A stretch of DNA of 64,000 nt, from the NCBI GenBank assembly GCA_963702765.1, contig CAVPEB010000021.1, positions 62,001 to 126,000 on the forward strand, written 5' to 3'. Within the stretch, counting starts at the first letter, position 1; every line of letters begins with the position of its first letter. The translations under genes were made by a program, and so were the position numbers. Under the pieces are notes generated by a model, which made no database searches, was not told the origin of the DNA, and saw only the letters and a program-made list of their open reading frames with translations. Source of the stretch: DATMNR01 sp963702765 (GTDB lineage: Bacteria > Chloroflexota > Ktedonobacteria > Ktedonobacterales > Ktedonobacteraceae). This document shows positions 1-8,009 of this stretch, piece after piece.

Positions 1-2
1 AG

Positions 3-155
3 AGAGATGATCAGATGATTGAAGAAGCACTTAATAAGTTGGAAAACAGGGCAGCAGAATTACAAGCGGACGGAGTAATTGGGATTTAAATTAGTACAAC
101 AGTTTGGAGTGATTGGCGTCAAATTACAATGATAGGGACAGCGATCAAAATTTAA
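3..155 (+). pseudogene. 3' end of a UPF0145-like gene, cut by the window edge and by an in-frame stop
   Basis: The third forward frame reads an alpha-helical stretch ending ELQADGVIGI, then a TAA at 87-89, then continues in the same frame with ISTTVWSDWRQ and MIGTAIKI to a second TAA at 153-155. The pattern (charged helix, ADGVIG, beta strand, GTAI end) resembles the C-terminal half of UPF0145/YbjQ-like heavy-metal-binding-domain proteins. The TAA would replace one residue between two strands, so this is either a nonsense mutation or a sequencing error. The family assignment rests on about 45 residues and is tentative. Confidence 0.4.
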
Positions 156-240
156 TTAAAGTTATGAAAAGCGAGGGACTCAATTTTTAATAGTAGCCTC
201 AAAAAAAGTTATTGAGAAGGCTCACATTAATCCATTATTG

Positions 241-348
241 GGAACGTTTTGCTAACAGATCTTCGACGCTAATCCCGAGTCTCGAAATCAGTTCATCGAT
301 ATAGCATGGCTCGTGACTGATGTACTTCACATCAAAGTGCGTTCTGAA
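241..348 (-). pseudogene. Degenerate remnant of the DprA winged-helix domain
   Basis: On the minus strand this stretch reads YISHEPCYIDELISRLGIS, which matches the C-terminal winged-helix segment of the complete dprA in this window (LISHEPCHIDELIRESGLE). No start or full domain remains. It is the most diverged of three dprA 3'-end copies within 8 kb; the others are at 5271-5516 and inside the intact gene. The rest of 156-414 shows no gene. Confidence 0.6.
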
Positions 349-414
349 GAAAAAGAAGATGCCAAAGTAAAAAGACTCTGGCATCTCAGGTTATGAGGAA
401 CACAACTCATTATG

Positions 415-633
415 CTAATTGTCTTGACGGCGCGATCCACCTGCCACAGAAGTACTCTTGTTGTTCTGCTCGGAGGTATTCTCTTTAAGCACAACGATAT
501 TTCTGGTGGATTGCCACGTATAGTAGAGAATAAAACATGCTCCTGCAATCAAGCACCAGCGGAAGATGTGCAAAGCCAAAGCTGGAACCGAGGCAAATAA
601 TACCTTCATCTGCGAGATTGGCGGTGCGGTCAT
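415..633 (-). CDS. Small single-pass membrane protein, unknown function
   Basis: A 72-residue open frame with one hydrophobic segment at about residues 20-42 (HIFRWCLIAGACFILYYTW) and a polar, basic C-terminal tail. An AAGGAGG lies only two bases before the ATG at 633; an internal ATG at 612 would give MKVLFASV and a shorter protein. It starts 27 bases after the DHFR-like gene stops, on the same strand, so the two could be co-transcribed. I recognise no family. The ribosome site and the membrane segment are the only support. Confidence 0.4.
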   Translation of the reverse strand: MTAPPISQMKVLFASVPALALHIFRWCLIAGACFILYYTWQSTRNIVVLKENTSEQNNKSTSVAGGSRRQDN

Positions 634-660
634 AGCCTCCTTCTCTGTCTTGCCTATCCC

Positions 661-1188
661 CTAGTCAGGCTGATAATGCAGAACAACGACTCCTGTTTTG
701 AACGCTTTGGTCTCCATGAGCTTGAACGTATACTTCTCAGATCCTTCTGGAAATAAACGCTTCCCGCTTCCCAGGACCAACGGATACACCATACACCTGA
801 ATTCATCAACAAGATGATGCTGCATCAGTGTATTCACAAGTTTCCCACTGCCAGCAACGAGAATATTCTGACCCGTTTGCTCTTTCAGTTTTTTGATTTC
901 TTCCACAACATTCTTGTTGATAATGGTTGAATTCTGCCACTCTGCATTCGTGAGCGTTGTGGAGACCACGTATTTGGGCATACTGTTCATGCGCTCGCCA
1001 AAGTCTCCCGTATCTGGCATGGTCGGCCATGCTTTTGCGAATCCTTCGTATGTGACTCGTCCCAGTAACTGCACATCTGAGGAAAAGAGCTCATCGCGTT
1101 TATAGAGCATGGCTTCTTCATTCCAATAGTCAAAACTCCAATGCCCTGGTTCGTCAAACACGCCATCGAGCGTGAGATATTCTGTCAC
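661..1188 (-). CDS. DHFR-like (RibD C-terminal domain) reductase with displaced start
   Basis: This is a RibD_C/dihydrofolate-reductase-like protein of the YwjB/YyaP type, probably an NADPH-dependent reductase of unknown substrate. Visible landmarks are the N-terminal strand with LTLDGVFDEPG, the LLGRVTYEGF nucleotide-binding segment, PKYVVSTTL, and ILVAGSGKLVNTL followed by VYPLVLGSGKRLFP. The open frame begins at a GTG (1188) with no ribosome site. An ATG at 1204 has an ideal AAGGAG eight bases upstream but is one base out of frame. Removing one base from the five-T run at 1195-1199 joins them and gives the usual family N-terminus MRKLVVTEYL. The true gene is therefore probably 661-1204 with a one-base indel, biological or technical. 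Confidence 0.8.
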   Translation of the reverse strand: MTEYLTLDGVFDEPGHWSFDYWNEEAMLYKRDELFSSDVQLLGRVTYEGFAKAWPTMPDTGDFGERMNSMPKYVVSTTLTNAEWQNSTIINKNVVEEIKKLKEQTGQNILVAGSGKLVNTLMQHHLVDEFRCMVYPLVLGSGKRLFPEGSEKYTFKLMETKAFKTGVVVLHYQPD

Positions 1189-1291
1189 AACTAGTTTTTC
1201 TCATTTATCCATCTCCTTATAGAAACTCTGTCTCAACTGTCTTATCTATAACAGTTTATACAATATAATTCCATTTTGCTAGTGTCAGTCC

Positions 1292-2623
1292 CAGGGCTTT
1301 CCAATTCTAGGGAGGGGGTGAAAAAGGAGAGTTTTCCTAGTAGACTACAAAAAACTCAGATCTACGAGGAGAACTCTACTATGGACTTTACAACACTACT
1401 AATACGACAGATGAGGGAAAGATGTTTGAAAGAGGCGAGGTGACGTCGATCTAGGAAAATCTGTGCCAGATCTCTGATGCAAGACGAAGACAAGGGAAGA
1501 GCTATGAATTGGCGCTGATCCTCTGTTTGCTTATTTTGGCGAAGATGGCGGGACAAACGAGTTTGAGTGGAGCGACGGACTGGATTGGCATCGAGCTGCT
1601 GTTCTGGCAGACTACTTTGGCCTGCGTCGAAAGCGCATGCCATGCCAGATGACGTACTGCAACGTACTCGCGCGAGTGGACGAGAAGCAACTGGATGAGC
1701 TCTTAGCAGCTTTTTTGTGCGGCTTCAGAAGCCGAGCAGCGCGAGGAACGGAACCAAGCCGCTTGCACACACGGCAAGGGCAGGCGGATCAAGCGCATCT
1801 GGCGATAGATGGCAAGACCTGCGAGACACCACGTCGCAGCCGCATCCGGTGCATCAGCTTAGTTGTTATGAGGTGGCTACCGGCATAGTCTTGTGGCATT
1901 GCAATGTGGAAGAGAAAGAAAACGAGATCAGTGCGCTTAAGCGCTTGTTGACGCCGCAGTTGATCACAGGGCGCATCTTCACGCTGGACGCCATGCATAC
2001 AAAACGGGCGCTCTGCACACAGATCCATCGGATGTGGAGGGGACTCTCTACTGGTTGCCAAGGACAATCAACAGACGCTGCACGAGGATATCGCGGATCT
2101 CTTTGAGGATCGCACGCCCGATCGGCGTCGTTGGAAACAGGCTGAGACGTGGGACAAAGGACATGGACGGCTGGAGCACCGACAGATCACCTGCAGCCCT
2201 GATCTCAATGCCTGGTGTGCCAAACAATGGGAAGGCATTGAACAGGTCTTTCGGCTCGAACGCACCGCACGCATGCTCAAAACCGACCAGATGCGACATG
2301 AAGTGGTCTATGGACTGAGCAGCCTTTCAATGCGGCTGGCTCCCCCAGCACGCATGCTCTCGTTGGTCAGAGATCATTGGGAGATCGAGAATAGGCTGCA
2401 CGATCGCCGCGATGGCTCTTTAGGCGAAGATGACTGTCAAACTCGCACTGGGCCTGTTCGCAGTTTGCTTGCTCAGCTCAATAGCACGGTCTTGTGTCTC
2501 ATGGATCGGGTTGGCGTTGGCAATGTCGCGCGGCAGATGCGCTATTTTGATGCTCATCCTGAACAGGCACTCAGTCTTGTGCTCTCGGGCTCGTGTTCCG
2601 TCTATTAGAATTGGAAAGCTCTG
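1292..2623 (+). mobile_element. ISAs1-family insertion sequence, 1332 bases
   Basis: The terminal inverted repeats are CAGGGCTTTCCAATTCTAG at 1292-1310 and its near-perfect reverse complement at 2605-2623 (CAGAGCTTTCCAATTCTAA when inverted). The flanking target duplication is TGGTCAGTCC at 2624-2633 and TG-TCAGTCC, one G short, at 1283-1291. A ten-base duplication and a length of about 1.3 kb both fit the ISAs1 family. The duplicated target is itself the tip of the surrounding IS630 element, so the order of insertion is clear. Confidence 0.85.
1381..2608 (+). pseudogene. ISAs1-family transposase, frameshifted
   Basis: The transposase is spread over all three forward frames. The N-terminal helical part (YELALILCLLILAKMAG) lies near 1505-1550. 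MTYCNVLARVDEKQLDELL to AIDGKT follows near 1650-1830. VATGIVLWHCNVEEKENEIS and ITGRIFTLDAMHTKR lie near 1870-2000 with the D of the DDE-type core (TLDAMHT). VAKDNQQTLHEDI then leads into the C-terminal part with VRDHWEIENRLH near 2370-2400. A GAGGAG ribosome site precedes the ATG at 1381. At least three frame changes are needed, so no full-length protein can be made from this sequence as given. Confidence 0.8.
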
Positions 2624-2684
2624 TGGTCAGTCCAAAATGATATTGACAGGAGTGAGATGATCATGAGAAACTAGGAGAACCTCT

Positions 2685-3811
2685 ATGAAGCATCCCATCC
2701 CTATCACGCTGTCCGAAACCGACCGAGCGTCACTGCACACGTTCATCCATGCGGGTAAGGCCAATGCCCGGACCTTCACCCGAGCGCGCATCTTGCTCAA
2801 AGCCGATGAGGGCTGGACCGACCAGCAAATCTGCGCGGCCTTTGACGTCAGCCGCAACACCTCCATTCGCGTGCGGCAGTTGTATCTGGAAGGCAGGTTA
2901 GAAGCGGTGCTGCACGACAAGCGACAACAGCGATATCGCCAGGCGTTGACTGGGGGACAGGCCGCCCACCTCATCGCCATCGCCTGCAGCCCTGTTCCCG
3001 ATTGGCCACGACCATTGGACCGTCCGCTTGTTGGCGGGAAAAGCCGTCGAACTGGGCTTTGTCGAGTCCATCTCGCCGGAAACCATCCGCCAGTTACTCA
3101 AAAAAACGAACTCAAACCCTGGCAACATGAGCAGTGGTGTATCCCAGCCGTAGGAGCAGAGTTCGTCGCTCCGATGGAAGACGTGCTGGATCTGTACGAA
3201 GAGGAGTACAACCCACGTTATCCCACGGTCTGCTTCGACGAAAAACTGGTCGCCCCGGAGGCGGACGTGCGGCCTGCCGAGCCCATGGAGCTGGGGCAGC
3301 CAGAGCGGATTGATTACGAGTATGAGCGGTTGGGCACCGCTAACCTGTTTTTCTGCGTCGAGCCGATTGAGAGGATGGCGCCATGTCGAAATGACGGATC
3401 ACCGCACCAAGCTCGACTACGCTCAATGCATTCGCTGGTTGGTTGATGCGGTCTATCCGCATGCTGACTGCATCCGCATCGTCCAAGACAACCTCAATAC
3501 TCACACGCCTGCTGCCCTCTACGAAGCCTTTGAATTTGTTGAGGACACGGCGTATCCTCCGGCGTGTAGAGTTCCATTACACCCCTAAGCATGGCAGTTG
3601 GCTCAACATGGCCGAAATCGAGATCGCTCTCTTTGCACGAGGCTGTCTGTCGCGGCGCGTTGAAAGCATGCAAGTCTTGCGCCAGCGTATTACCGCTTTG
3701 GAAAGCGAACGCAATGCTTATCACTGCACTATTTCGTGGCGTTTTACCTCCAACGACGCTCGGGTTAAACTCCATGATCTCTATCCCAACATCAAAAACA
3801 ATCTGGACTGA
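2685..3811 (+). pseudogene. IS630-family transposase, frameshifted
   Basis: The N-terminal helix-turn-helix region (ARILLKADEGWTDQQICAAF) is intact. The DDE catalytic residues are visible as CFDEKL, then VQDNLNTH in a second frame, then HGSWLNMAEIE in a third. The stretch 3000-3106 reads best in another frame (DHWTVRLLAGKAVELGF, SISPETIRQLLKK) before returning to KNELKPWQHEQW. The return needs one more A in the seven-A run at 3100-3106. Two further shifts lie near 3370 and 3555. Several of the breaks are single-base and at short repeats, so part of the damage may be technical. Confidence 0.8.
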
Positions 3812-3818
3812 CCACTAG

Positions 3819-5177
3819 TGGGTCAGTTGGCAAAGAGCTTGCCATGAGTATTGAAAGGAGGTAAGCTGAAGAGGAGGAGGGAACGAGCATGAAAGCAGCA
3901 CATGCCTTGCGAATCTTGAGACAGGAAGAAGAACAGGCCTTGCAGCGCATGGTCAAAGCTACCAGCGAGCGAATGGATGTGGTCAAACGAGCGAAAGCGC
4001 TTCTGGCCGTGCAAGCTGGGAAGCCCTATACCGAGGCTGCACTGAAGGCGGGCTACCAGAGCGGAGATAGTATCAGTCAGTTGGTGGAGCGCTTCAATCA
4101 GCGAGGACTGGCTGCGCTGTTGATTGCGCCGGGACGTGGCCGCAAAGAGACTTATACACCTGAGCAACGGGAACGGATCGTGCAGGAGTTGGAGCGAGTC
4201 CCGGACCGAGAGCAGGATCAGACGGCGACATGGTCACTGATGACCTTGAGGAATGCGTTACGCAAGCAAGCCTTGCCTGCGGTGGGCGTGAGTACGGTGC
4301 GTGAGGTGCTACATGAAGCCGGATATGGCTTTGGGAAAACAAGGACGTGGTGTCCAACTGGCACCGCGGTCGGGTACGCAAAGCAGGCACGGTTACGGTT
4401 CAGGATCCCAAGGCCGGGGAAAAAAACGCCTGATTGAATACGCCTACGAGTTAGCGGAAGAGGCCGGATTGCCGCTGTGGTGCCAGGATGAGGCTGGCCC
4501 CTATCAAGCCATTCCCCAGGCGGGAGAAGACTGGCATCGGGAAGGCAAGCCGACTCTGCAGCCCCACGAGGACGTGCGTGGGGGAACAGCCAAGTTGTTG
4601 ACGCTTTTCCGTCCGGCCACCGGAGACGTGCATGCCAAAGGTGTCCTGTCTGCGCCCAATGCCGTGCTGCATCCCTGGCTGCAGGAGGAACTGCAACAGG
4701 CACTCGATCTCCTGGACCAGGAGCCCCTTGCGGTGCGTGTACCCTTGCCAGAGGATCATCCGCTGCTGCTCACCTGGCAGCATTGGTACTGGTCCTATGA
4801 GCGCCCCAAGCCCACTCCGGCCTTGCGCCTGATCCTGATCTGGGATAATCTGGCGGGGCATTTGTCGTACCACATGGTGCGCTGGCTACTGCAACGCGGC
4901 ATCTTGCCGCTCTACACGCCGCTCTCTGGCTCGTGGCTCAACATGGCCGAGTCGCTGCAACGCATCATCGTGCGTCGCGCCCTCGCGGGCCAGCATCCGC
5001 AAAGCGCTCAGCAAGTCATCGACTGGTTGGAGCAAACCGTGACGGGCTGGAACCGCAAGCCTACACCGTTTGTGTGGAATGGCAAGCGGCGACGAAGGCG
5101 TGAACGTGCCCGACTGCGACGTCTTGGTGGGTCAGGGGCTGCTGTTCTGCATGGCTACTCAATTGCCAACTGACCCA
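3819..5177 (+). mobile_element. Second IS630-family insertion sequence
   Basis: Perfect 15-base terminal inverted repeats TGGGTCAGTTGGCAA lie at 3819-3833 and, inverted, at 5163-5177. They are flanked by CTAG at 3815-3818 and 5178-5181. The left CTAG is shared with the right end of the neighbouring IS630 element, so the two elements stand head to tail on one target. The tips resemble each other (TGGTCAGTCC against TGGGTCAGTT), but the transposases belong to different IS630 branches. Confidence 0.9.
3889..5173 (+). pseudogene. IS630-family transposase in two overlapping frames
   Basis: The first frame (3889-4437, ATG after a GAGGAGG-rich leader) encodes the HTH region and continues to VREVLHEAGYGFGKTRTWCPTGT. 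The second (in frame from about 4415 to 5173) encodes the catalytic core with DDE residues in WCQDEAGPY, LIWDNLAGH and GSWLNMAES. The joining segment VRKAGTVTVQDPKAGEK (about 4371-4425) reads in the third frame and ends at a seven-A run near 4411-4418. Two shifts are thus needed. The A7 could be a programmed slip site as in some IS630 elements, but the earlier shift near 4365 argues for damage or error. Confidence 0.75.
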
Positions 5178-5270
5178 CTAGAACGATTTTGGAAGTTTCT
5201 GCGCTTCATGTTGAAATGCAACACAGATATTCTCAATACCAATCAAAGCATTGAGGAAATCTAATTCTCC

Positions 5271-5516
5271 CTATCTTGCCAAAACATACTGCATTCCACC
5301 AACTTGTTTGACCATCCCCTTTAGCTCCATCATCGTGAGCGTGGCACTAACTGTCGTTGTTGCTAATCCTGATTCTCGAATCAATTCATCGATGTGGCAA
5401 GGCTCGTGGCTGATCAACTTCAGGAGTACGCGCTGATCATCGTTGTCGGGTAGTACAGCCTTCATCTCAACGTGTTGTGGAATCATGAAAAGGTTGAGGG
5501 CTTCGACAATCACCAC
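5271..5516 (-). pseudogene. Partial duplicate of the dprA 3' end
   Basis: An 81-residue frame is almost identical to the last 78 residues of DprA encoded at 6725-7867 (EALNLFMIPQ, VLPDNDDQRVLLKLISHEP, and the last 14 residues MVKQVGGMQYVLAR). It covers only the linker and winged-helix domain, lacks the Rossmann domain and has no ribosome site. Nucleotide identity with 6721-6965 is over 90%, so the duplication is recent. It lies directly beside the IS630 element, suggesting an IS-associated rearrangement. The flanks 5182-5270 and 5517-5759 show no gene. Confidence 0.85.
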
Positions 5517-5759
5517 TCATTTACCTCAGTAACTTAGATGCTCTCACAGCCGATCTTGCCCGCCTCTTAGGTAGCATGCTACCATAAAACAAGACACCCG
5601 ATCTTGCCTAAACCAAGCGTAGGGAGATGAGGCAAACAGGTCGTATACAGGTGACTGGATAGCTCGTGAAAAGTACCGCAACTGAGAGATCATCACCATA
5701 AAAGAATACAAGGAGAAATCCTGATACTACCCTCATAGCCGTGAAACGCCCTTATAGTT

Positions 5760-6359
5760 TCAGACTTGCACACTTAGCTGCTGCAATTGTGGCCTTCTGA
5801 TCAGCCAAGCTTTATGCACTCTCTCCTGCACTAACATTATGACGACGAGCACCGGAAGCGCGAGAAAGATGGCAACACCTTTAAAAACAAACCATGTGGC
5901 GACACAAAACCAGGCAGTGAAGGAACTTGCATAGATCAAGAGCGCTGAATTTGTTTTATTGAAAACCTTATGCGCATTAGGATGAGAAAAAATAGTGTTT
6001 GGTATTTTCAAAAAGTCCTCATAGTTTCTTCCTTGACTTGCTACATCATCAGACTCCACTTCCATCTCTACCTCACGAAAATACAAACCGAAGGTTGTAA
6101 ACATCCCTAATATTCCAAGCGCTAAGACAAAGTTTGTAAACGCGGTAAACATATTAGACTTTGGTGTAGCGCCTAAAGTGCCTATAAAGACACTTGCACC
6201 ACCAAGCAATACAGTAGCAGCTGGTACAGATGCGAGTTGTGTTGAGCGCAGTTGTTCCAATCGTCCAAACTCATCACATATCTGTCCATGGATAGCAATG
6301 AGTGCGTCTGGCGATGGCAACGGGTGCTCACTGCTCAACTGTTGTGTGAATTTACTCAT
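5760..6359 (-). CDS. Four-helix membrane protein, unknown function
   Basis: This encodes 199 residues starting at MSKFTQQL, chosen because AAGGAGAGACCA stands directly before that ATG; an upstream in-frame ATG lacks a site. The N-terminal 35 residues are soluble. Hydrophobic spans follow at about 47-66 (VPAATVLLGGASVFIGTLG), 74-96, 143-163 and 164-182. A soluble loop between the second and third spans is acidic, and the C-terminal tail is basic. I recognise no family. The gene stands alone between two dprA copies on the same strand. Confidence 0.7.
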   Translation of the reverse strand: MSKFTQQLSSEHPLPSPDALIAIHGQICDEFGRLEQLRSTQLASVPAATVLLGGASVFIGTLGATPKSNMFTAFTNFVLALGILGMFTTFGLYFREVEMEVESDDVASQGRNYEDFLKIPNTIFSHPNAHKVFNKTNSALLIYASSFTAWFCVATWFVFKGVAIFLALPVLVVIMLVQERVHKAWLIRRPQLQQLSVQV

Positions 6360-6724
6360 TGGTCTCTCCTTAAAAATATTTCTAAGCAAACTTACTATGC
6401 TTTGATACTTTCTATTTCTAAAAGTTTGTGCAATCTCTTCTAGTCAATTTATTGTGAAGGCTACTCATTATAGATGATAACATATTAAATGCTATTTCTC
6501 CTATTTGGCTCCAAGTTTGTGCAACTAAGAGTTGCATGCTCCATGAGCTAAGCCTCATATTGCAGTTTCTTACAGAACCGTTTCGATTGCCATTACATTA
6601 CACCTTCTTCGGGGAACCACCCAACATTTATATCTGATTTCCCAACTGGCAAGTGTTTTAGAGTCATTAGTTGAGAACACATCCTTTTTTGATATCAGCC
6701 TTACTATTCTAAAGACCAGTTGCC
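6360..6724. other. Intergenic, 365 bases, no feature recognised
   Basis: This AT-rich stretch has stops in all frames and no convincing hairpin. It presumably holds the upstream region of the four-helix membrane protein and the dprA 3' end. Confidence 0.5.
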
Positions 6725-7867
6725 CTACCTTGCCAAAACATACTGCATTCCACCTACCTGTTTGACCATCCCCTTTAGCTCCATCATCGTGAGCGTAGCA
6801 CTAACTGTCGTTGTTTCCAATCCTGATTCACGTATCAATTCATCGATATGGCAAGGCTCGTGGCTGATCAATTTCAGGAGCACGCGTTCATCATCATTGT
6901 CGGGTAGCACAGCCTTCATCTCAACCTGTTGTGGAATCATGAAAAGATTGAGGGCTTCCAGGATGTCTTTGACCTCCATTACTGGCTTTGCTCCATCTTG
7001 AATCAGCTTGTTCACTCCAGCGCCGTTCTTTGAAAGAATGCTGTGGGGAATGCCAAAGACATCCCGTCCTTGTTTCAGAGCGAAACTTGCTGTGATGAGT
7101 GCTCCGCTTTTTAAGGGCGCTTCAGCTACGAGCACTCCAAGTGAGAGGCCAGATATAATACGGTTTCGTGCGGGGAAGTTACCGCCATCGGGTTTCACGC
7201 CAAGCGGATATTCGGTAATGAGGGCGCCCTGTCCAGATTCGACGATGCGGCGCGCCAGGCCGCGATTTGTTGGAGGGTAGATAATATCTAATCCAGATGC
7301 TAATACGGCTATGGTGCGTCCTCCGGCATCGAGCGCTGCTGTGTGGGCAATCGTGTCTATCCCAAGCGCTAATCCGCTTACGATGGTAACCTGTCCCTTT
7401 GCGAGATCGGTTACGATGCGTTCTGTGACTTGCCGTCCGTAGGTGGTTGAGTTGCGTGTTCCGACTACAGCAAGTGCGAATTGGTCGGCTTCTGTGAATT
7501 TGCCGTAGGTGTAGAGTACAGGTGGGGAATTGTCGATTTCGCGTAGGAGTGGTGGGTAGGTTTTATCTTTCCAGGTGATGACCCTGATTTTGAGTTTTTC
7601 GAGTTTTTCTAGCTCGCGTTGGGGCGTGCTGGTTTTACGCAGCGTGATCATGTTTTCGATAGTATTTCGGGTCAGGCCTGCCTGGGCGAGTTCTTTTGTG
7701 TCGGCTCGCCATGCGGCTTGCAGGTCGTTGTCGAAATATTCGAGGAGGGATTTAAAGCTGACGGGTCCTATGCCGGATACGCGGTTGAAGGTGATCCAGT
7801 AGGATAGTTCGTCGAGTGACATTGCGTCGGAGGGGTAGTAGTGGGAGGGGGCATCATACACTTCCAT
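6725..7867 (-). CDS. dprA: DNA-processing protein DprA (Smf)
   Basis: DprA loads RecA onto incoming single-stranded DNA during natural transformation. The 380-residue protein has an N-terminal helix-hairpin-helix/SAM-like part (about residues 18-75, NRVSGIGPVSFKSLLEYF). The Rossmann-like DprA core spans about 95-300, with VVGTRNSTTYG, IVSGLALGIDTIAHTAAL, AVLASGLDIIYPP and FPARNRIISGLS. A C-terminal winged helix occupies about 320-378. The open frame extends upstream to 8161, but that extension runs through a hairpin repeat and into the next gene. The start at 7867 (MEVYDAP) has AAAGGA eight bases ahead and is preferred. Length is normal for the family. Confidence 0.92.
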   Translation of the reverse strand: MEVYDAPSHYYPSDAMSLDELSYWITFNRVSGIGPVSFKSLLEYFDNDLQAAWRADTKELAQAGLTRNTIENMITLRKTSTPQRELEKLEKLKIRVITWKDKTYPPLLREIDNSPPVLYTYGKFTEADQFALAVVGTRNSTTYGRQVTERIVTDLAKGQVTIVSGLALGIDTIAHTAALDAGGRTIAVLASGLDIIYPPTNRGLARRIVESGQGALITEYPLGVKPDGGNFPARNRIISGLSLGVLVAEAPLKSGALITASFALKQGRDVFGIPHSILSKNGAGVNKLIQDGAKPVMEVKDILEALNLFMIPQQVEMKAVLPDNDDERVLLKLISHEPCHIDELIRESGLETTTVSATLTMMELKGMVKQVGGMQYVLAR

Positions 7868-7904
7868 CTTAAACATCCTTTTGTGCTTAGTAGCGACTAT
7901 TTTT

Positions 7905-8007
7905 GTTTTTCTTTCGCGCCGCCTGCGGCGGCAGAAGAAATGGATGAGGTCGGGGACACCCCGAACCCTGACAAAAGGACTTTCGTCCTCTGCACTCCTG
8001 TTTTTGT
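7905..8007. repeat. Dispersed GC-rich palindromic (REP-like) repeat
   Basis: Two short palindromes, GCCGCCTGCGGCGGC near 7918 and TCGGGGACACCCCGA near 7961, are followed by AAAGGACTTTCGTCCTCTGC. The same ACCCCGAACCC...TGCACTCC pattern occurs at 52505-52566, and the CCGCCTGCGGCGG core is also inside the MITE at 32486-32617. The repeat separates dprA from the peptidase gene and could act as a transcript-stabilising hairpin. Confidence 0.65.
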
Positions 8008-8009
8008 GA

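Larger units (their letters stand above)
1283..3814 (+). mobile_element. IS630-family insertion sequence, split near its left end by an ISAs1-type element
   Basis: The right terminus (reverse of 3791-3814) reads TGGTCAGTCCAGATTG and the left terminus just after the nested element (2624 on) reads TGGTCAGTCCAAAATG. Both outer ends abut CTAG (1279-1282 and 3815-3818), the TA-containing target expected for IS630/Tc1-type insertion. The first nine or ten bases of the left terminus sit at 1283-1291, left of the nested element. Subtracting the nested IS gives an element of about 1.2 kb, normal for IS630. Confidence 0.8.

Noticed and set aside
1284..2633. GTCAGTCC first taken as an eight-base target duplication offset by two bases from the ISAs1 end
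   Set aside because: Recognising it as the tip of the surrounding IS630 element shows a ten-base duplication TGGTCAGTCC with one base lost in the left copy, which removes the offset.
4405..4440. The seven-A run in the second IS630 element as a programmed frameshift site
   Set aside because: The homologous protein also changes frame about 50 bases earlier without a slippery sequence, so a single programmed slip would not give the full transposase; left as possible but unsupported.
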